From: Acidobacteriota bacterium
GTDB lineage: Bacteria > Actinomycetota > Acidimicrobiia > Spongiisociales > UBA5794
Direction: 5' to 3'
Length of the DNA stretch: 8,193 nt
NCBI GenBank assembly: GCA_022574065.1
Contig: JACZST010000081.1
Coordinates: forward strand, 1-8,193
The position numbers and the translations under genes were made by a program. Positions 6,101 through 8,193 of this stretch are shown in pieces (the first letter of the stretch is position 1; each line of letters starts with the position of its first letter). The notes below the pieces were generated by a model, which was not told the origin of the DNA, did no database searches, and worked only from the letters and a program-made list of their open reading frames with translations.

Positions 6101-7186
6101 ATGCGCGTAGCGATCAACGGATTCGGTCGGATCGGCCGCAACTTCCTCAGGGCGGCGAAGGGAGGTGACCTGTACGCCAACCTGAAGCACGCGGTGGCGG
6201 AGTCCGACATCACCGACGCGAAGGGAATCGCCGATGCCTGGACCAGGCTCAAGCAGGCCACGGTCGGGTTCGACGTTGTCGCCATCAACGATCTTTCTGA
6301 TCCGGAGATATTGGCGTATCTGTTCAAACACGACTCCATTCACGGGCTCTATCAGGGATCGGTCGAGCTCGCCGATGACGAGCTCGTAATCGATGGTGAC
6401 CGACTCGAGGTGCTATCGGAGCGTGACCCATCGGCCCTTCCATGGGGTGATCTCGGGGTCGACGTGGTGATCGAGTCGACCGGGGTGTTCCTCACCCATG
6501 AATCTGCCTCCAGGCACCTCGACGCAGGAGCCAAATGGGTGATCGTGTCTGCCCCGATGCGAGACCCGGACTATTCGGTCGTACTCGGGGTGAACGATGG
6601 AGGTATTGATATCGAACAGCACCGGGTCATTTCGAACGCCTCGTGCACCACCAACTGCGTGGCGCCCATGATCAAGGTCCTCCACGACGCGTTCGGCGTG
6701 CGACGCGGCATGTTCACCACCGTTCACGCCTACACCAATGATCAACGCATCCTCGACCTGGTTCACAAGGACCCGCGTCGCGCCAGGGCGGCTGCGATCA
6801 ACGTCATCCCGACGTCGACGGGTGCCGCCAGCGCCGTGGGCAAGGTCATGCCAGAGATGGAAGGCAAGTTCGAGGCAAAGGCGTTACGGGTGCCGGTGGC
6901 CGACGGATCGATCACCGACCTCGTGGTCTCGATCGAAACCGAGGGGGTCACGACGGATGCGGTCAATGCTGCATTTCGCGACGCTGCAGAAGGGCCGTTC
7001 AAGGGCATCGTCAGGTACAGCGAAGAGGCCCTCGTGTCGTCAGATATCATCGGGGACCCGCACTCGGTGATCTTCGACGCGGGCTCGACGATGGTCACCG
7101 ATGACCTGGTCAAGGTCTTCGGCTGGTACGACAATGAGATGGGCTACGCCAGCCGGCTTGTCGATCTCGTCCATAAGTTCGCCTGA
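6101..7186 (+). CDS. gap: Glyceraldehyde-3-phosphate dehydrogenase, type I
   Basis: GAPDH oxidises and phosphorylates glyceraldehyde-3-phosphate to 1,3-bisphosphoglycerate in cytoplasmic glycolysis. The 361 residues comprise an N-terminal Rossmann domain starting VAINGFGRIGRNFLR (3-17), the adenosine-binding strand end VVAINDLSD (59-67; Asp64 suggests NAD preference), ESTGVFLT (125-132), the catalytic SNASCTTNC with Cys182, His209 in TVHAYTNDQ, the phosphate-site STGAAS, and the C-terminal WYDNEMGYASR. The family is usually 330-340 residues. Here a segment of about 30 residues (roughly 20-57, including YANLKHAVAESDITDAKG) is inserted between the first helix and second strand, which shifts the catalytic Cys from near 150 to 182. 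The reading frame and GC-rich codon use continue through it, so it is not an obvious frameshift. A good ribosome site precedes the ATG, and pgk follows after one base. Confidence 0.98.
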   Translation: MRVAINGFGRIGRNFLRAAKGGDLYANLKHAVAESDITDAKGIADAWTRLKQATVGFDVVAINDLSDPEILAYLFKHDSIHGLYQGSVELADDELVIDGDRLEVLSERDPSALPWGDLGVDVVIESTGVFLTHESASRHLDAGAKWVIVSAPMRDPDYSVVLGVNDGGIDIEQHRVISNASCTTNCVAPMIKVLHDAFGVRRGMFTTVHAYTNDQRILDLVHKDPRRARAAAINVIPTSTGAASAVGKVMPEMEGKFEAKALRVPVADGSITDLVVSIETEGVTTDAVNAAFRDAAEGPFKGIVRYSEEALVSSDIIGDPHSVIFDAGSTMVTDDLVKVFGWYDNEMGYASRLVDLVHKFA

Positions 7187-7187
7187 G

Positions 7188-8045
7188 ATGTCGATCCCAT
7201 ACCTCGACGATCTCGTCGTCGATGGCGAGCGCGTCCTGGTACGGGCCGATCTCAACGTCCCGCTGGTCGACGGCACCGTGGGCGATGCCTTCCGCATCGA
7301 GGCAAGCGTGCCGACGATCCAGGAGCTCAGGAGGCGCGGAGCGTCTGTCATTGTCGCCACCCACCTCGGACGACCCGACGGCTTCGACCCTGCCTTGAGC
7401 ACGAAGCCCGTGGCCGAGCGCCTCGGTGAGCTTGGTGGGTTCCCAGTCGTGCACGCACCGGCCGTCATCGGGGAACCGGTTGAAGCAGCCATCGATGCGG
7501 CGGGACCGGACGCCGTCGTCGTTCTCGAGAACACCCGATTCGAGCCCGGGGAGACCACCAATGATCCCTTCGTCGCCGACGGTTTGGCCAGGTTGGCGAC
7601 CTACTTTGTAAACGATGCCTTTGGCGCCGCCCATCGAGCTCATGCCTCCACCGAGGGAGTTACCCGACATTTCCGGCAGGCAGTGGCCGGATTGCTCATG
7701 GAAAGGGAACTCAACTACCTGGGCGATGCTCTGGCCAATCCAACCCGCCCTTTCGCCGCCATTTTGGGCGGGGCCAAGATTTCGGGAAAGATCGATGTCA
7801 TCAAAAACCTGATCGACAAGGTCGATCTGTTGCTCATCGGCGGCGGTATGACGTTCACTTTTGCAAAAGCTATGGGCTACCCGGTCGGGAATTCCCTGGT
7901 CGAAGATGAAAAAGTTGAACTGGCTCGTGAGCTAACGGTGACTCTCAAGAACTCCAGGACCGAGCTGGTCTTCCCTGTCGATACGATAGTTGCCCCGGAA
8001 ATCTCCGAGACAGCCTCTACCAGTGTTGTGGGGATAGACAAAATG
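7188..8045 (+). CDS. pgk: Phosphoglycerate kinase, truncated at a sequence junction
   Basis: PGK transfers phosphate from 1,3-bisphosphoglycerate to ADP, the step after GAPDH. Only about 286 of the usual ~395 residues are recognisable: VRADLNVPLVDG (18-29, the substrate-binding signature), THLGRP (58-63), LENTRFEPGET (113-123), VNDAFGAAHRAHAST (141-155), ILGGAKISGKIDVIKNLIDK (192-211), LLIGGGMTFTFAKAMG (215-230) and FPVDTIVAPEISE (262-274) with VVGIDKM (280-286). Next should come the conserved DIGPKT and WNGPMGVFE motifs and the C-terminal nucleotide-binding GGGDS region. Instead the sequence becomes AT-rich and the in-frame translation (open to the window end) is unlike PGK, so the enzyme as read here would be inactive. 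ATG 7188 is one base after the gap stop, implying translational coupling. The third codon positions also become less GC-rich over its last ~250 bp. Confidence 0.93.
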
Positions 8046-8193
8046 CTTAGAAAAGATGTCAAAACTATAGTAAAATATATTTTTTCAAGTTTATTAATTA
8101 TTTCTAATCCAAGCTCAACTTGTTTCTTTTTTAGCTTAACATATGGCTCCAGAAGTTTTAATATTCTCTTAACTTCTTTTGATTCAACAACAG
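8039..8193. other. Abrupt AT-rich segment after a composition junction
   Basis: From about base 8040 to the end the GC content is about 25% (38 of 153 bases from 8041), against roughly 60-65% in most of the window and about 50-55% just before. pgk homology ends at the same place. The break cannot be set more finely than about 8033-8050 from sequence alone. It may be an assembly chimera at a contig edge or the start of inserted foreign DNA; no terminal inverted repeat, target duplication or integrase is visible in the 153 bases available. Confidence 0.85.
8045..8191 (-). CDS. Partial lysine-rich ORF in AT-rich tail, possibly LAGLIDADG-like
   Basis: On the - strand the AT-rich segment is open without a stop for 49 codons and enters from outside the window, so the N-terminal part is missing. 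The translation is protein-like and lysine/leucine/isoleucine-rich: VVESKEVKRILKLLEPYVKL then KKKQVELGLEIINKLEKIYF and a hydrophobic end. The pattern 'hydrophobic-PY-hydrophobic-K-KKKQ-ELgLE' resembles a segment I recall between the LAGLIDADG repeats of homing endonuclease-like proteins from AT-rich archaea and viruses. This is an unverified impression and no LAGLIDADG motif itself lies in the window. The frame continues past the junction as antisense pgk, so its natural C-terminus is also unseen. It could instead be any lysine-rich helical protein. Confidence 0.35.

Noticed and set aside
5480..6343. - strand open frame of 287 codons opposite yvcK and the 5' end of gap
   Set aside because: It crosses two conserved + strand genes with strong motifs; no recognisable domain of its own.
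8046..8193. In-frame continuation of pgk as a real fusion protein
   Set aside because: The frame stays open to the window end, but the translation is unlike PGK, rich in Ser/Phe/Leu, and mirrors a more protein-like frame on the opposite strand; absence of stops over about 49 codons can be chance.

Overview
The window looks like chromosomal DNA of a high-GC Gram-positive bacterium (Actinomycetota). The evidence is the strongly GC-rich third codon positions, the order uvrA ... uvrC-rapZ-yvcK-gap-pgk (the Streptomyces/Mycobacterium-type arrangement), a GT87-like membrane glycosyltransferase of the sort common in that phylum, and an actinobacterial-style RapZ whose P-loop carries Arg instead of Lys. 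A deep-branching class such as Acidimicrobiia is possible, but the sequence alone does not settle it.

Layout: (1) 2-205, the last 67 codons of uvrA on the + strand. (2) 166-1341 on the - strand, a polytopic membrane protein of the GT87/DUF2029 type, whose 3' end overlaps uvrA tail-to-tail by 40 bp. (3) 1368-2072 on the + strand, a class I SAM-dependent methyltransferase, head-to-head with the membrane protein across only 26 bp. (4) 2073-2305, a 233-bp spacer built from degenerate 7-bp tandem repeats and three copies of a 19-bp element, ending in a possible leaderless promoter. (5) 2306-4132, complete uvrC. (6) 4131-4179, a second 7-bp tandem array. (7) 4207-5118 rapZ, 5102-6076 yvcK, 6101-7186 gap and 7188-~8045 pgk, all + and tightly packed, probably one transcription unit. 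(8) From about 8040 to the end the GC content falls abruptly to about 25% and pgk homology stops; the AT-rich tail carries a lysine-rich open frame on the opposite strand.

Functionally the window joins nucleotide excision repair (UvrA, UvrC), a conserved regulatory pair at the amino-sugar/central-carbon interface (RapZ, YvcK), and lower glycolysis (GAPDH, PGK). The gene whiA, usually found between yvcK and gap in actinobacteria, is absent here.

The points most worth a second look are: the two heptamer arrays flanking uvrC, which share a consensus (GNNACTN) but lie in opposite orientations; the ~30-residue insertion in the N-terminal Rossmann domain of GAPDH; and the abrupt junction that truncates pgk, which is either an assembly chimera or an insertion of foreign DNA possibly encoding a LAGLIDADG-like protein. 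I see no CRISPR array, RNA gene, integrase, transposase or clear novel defence system.
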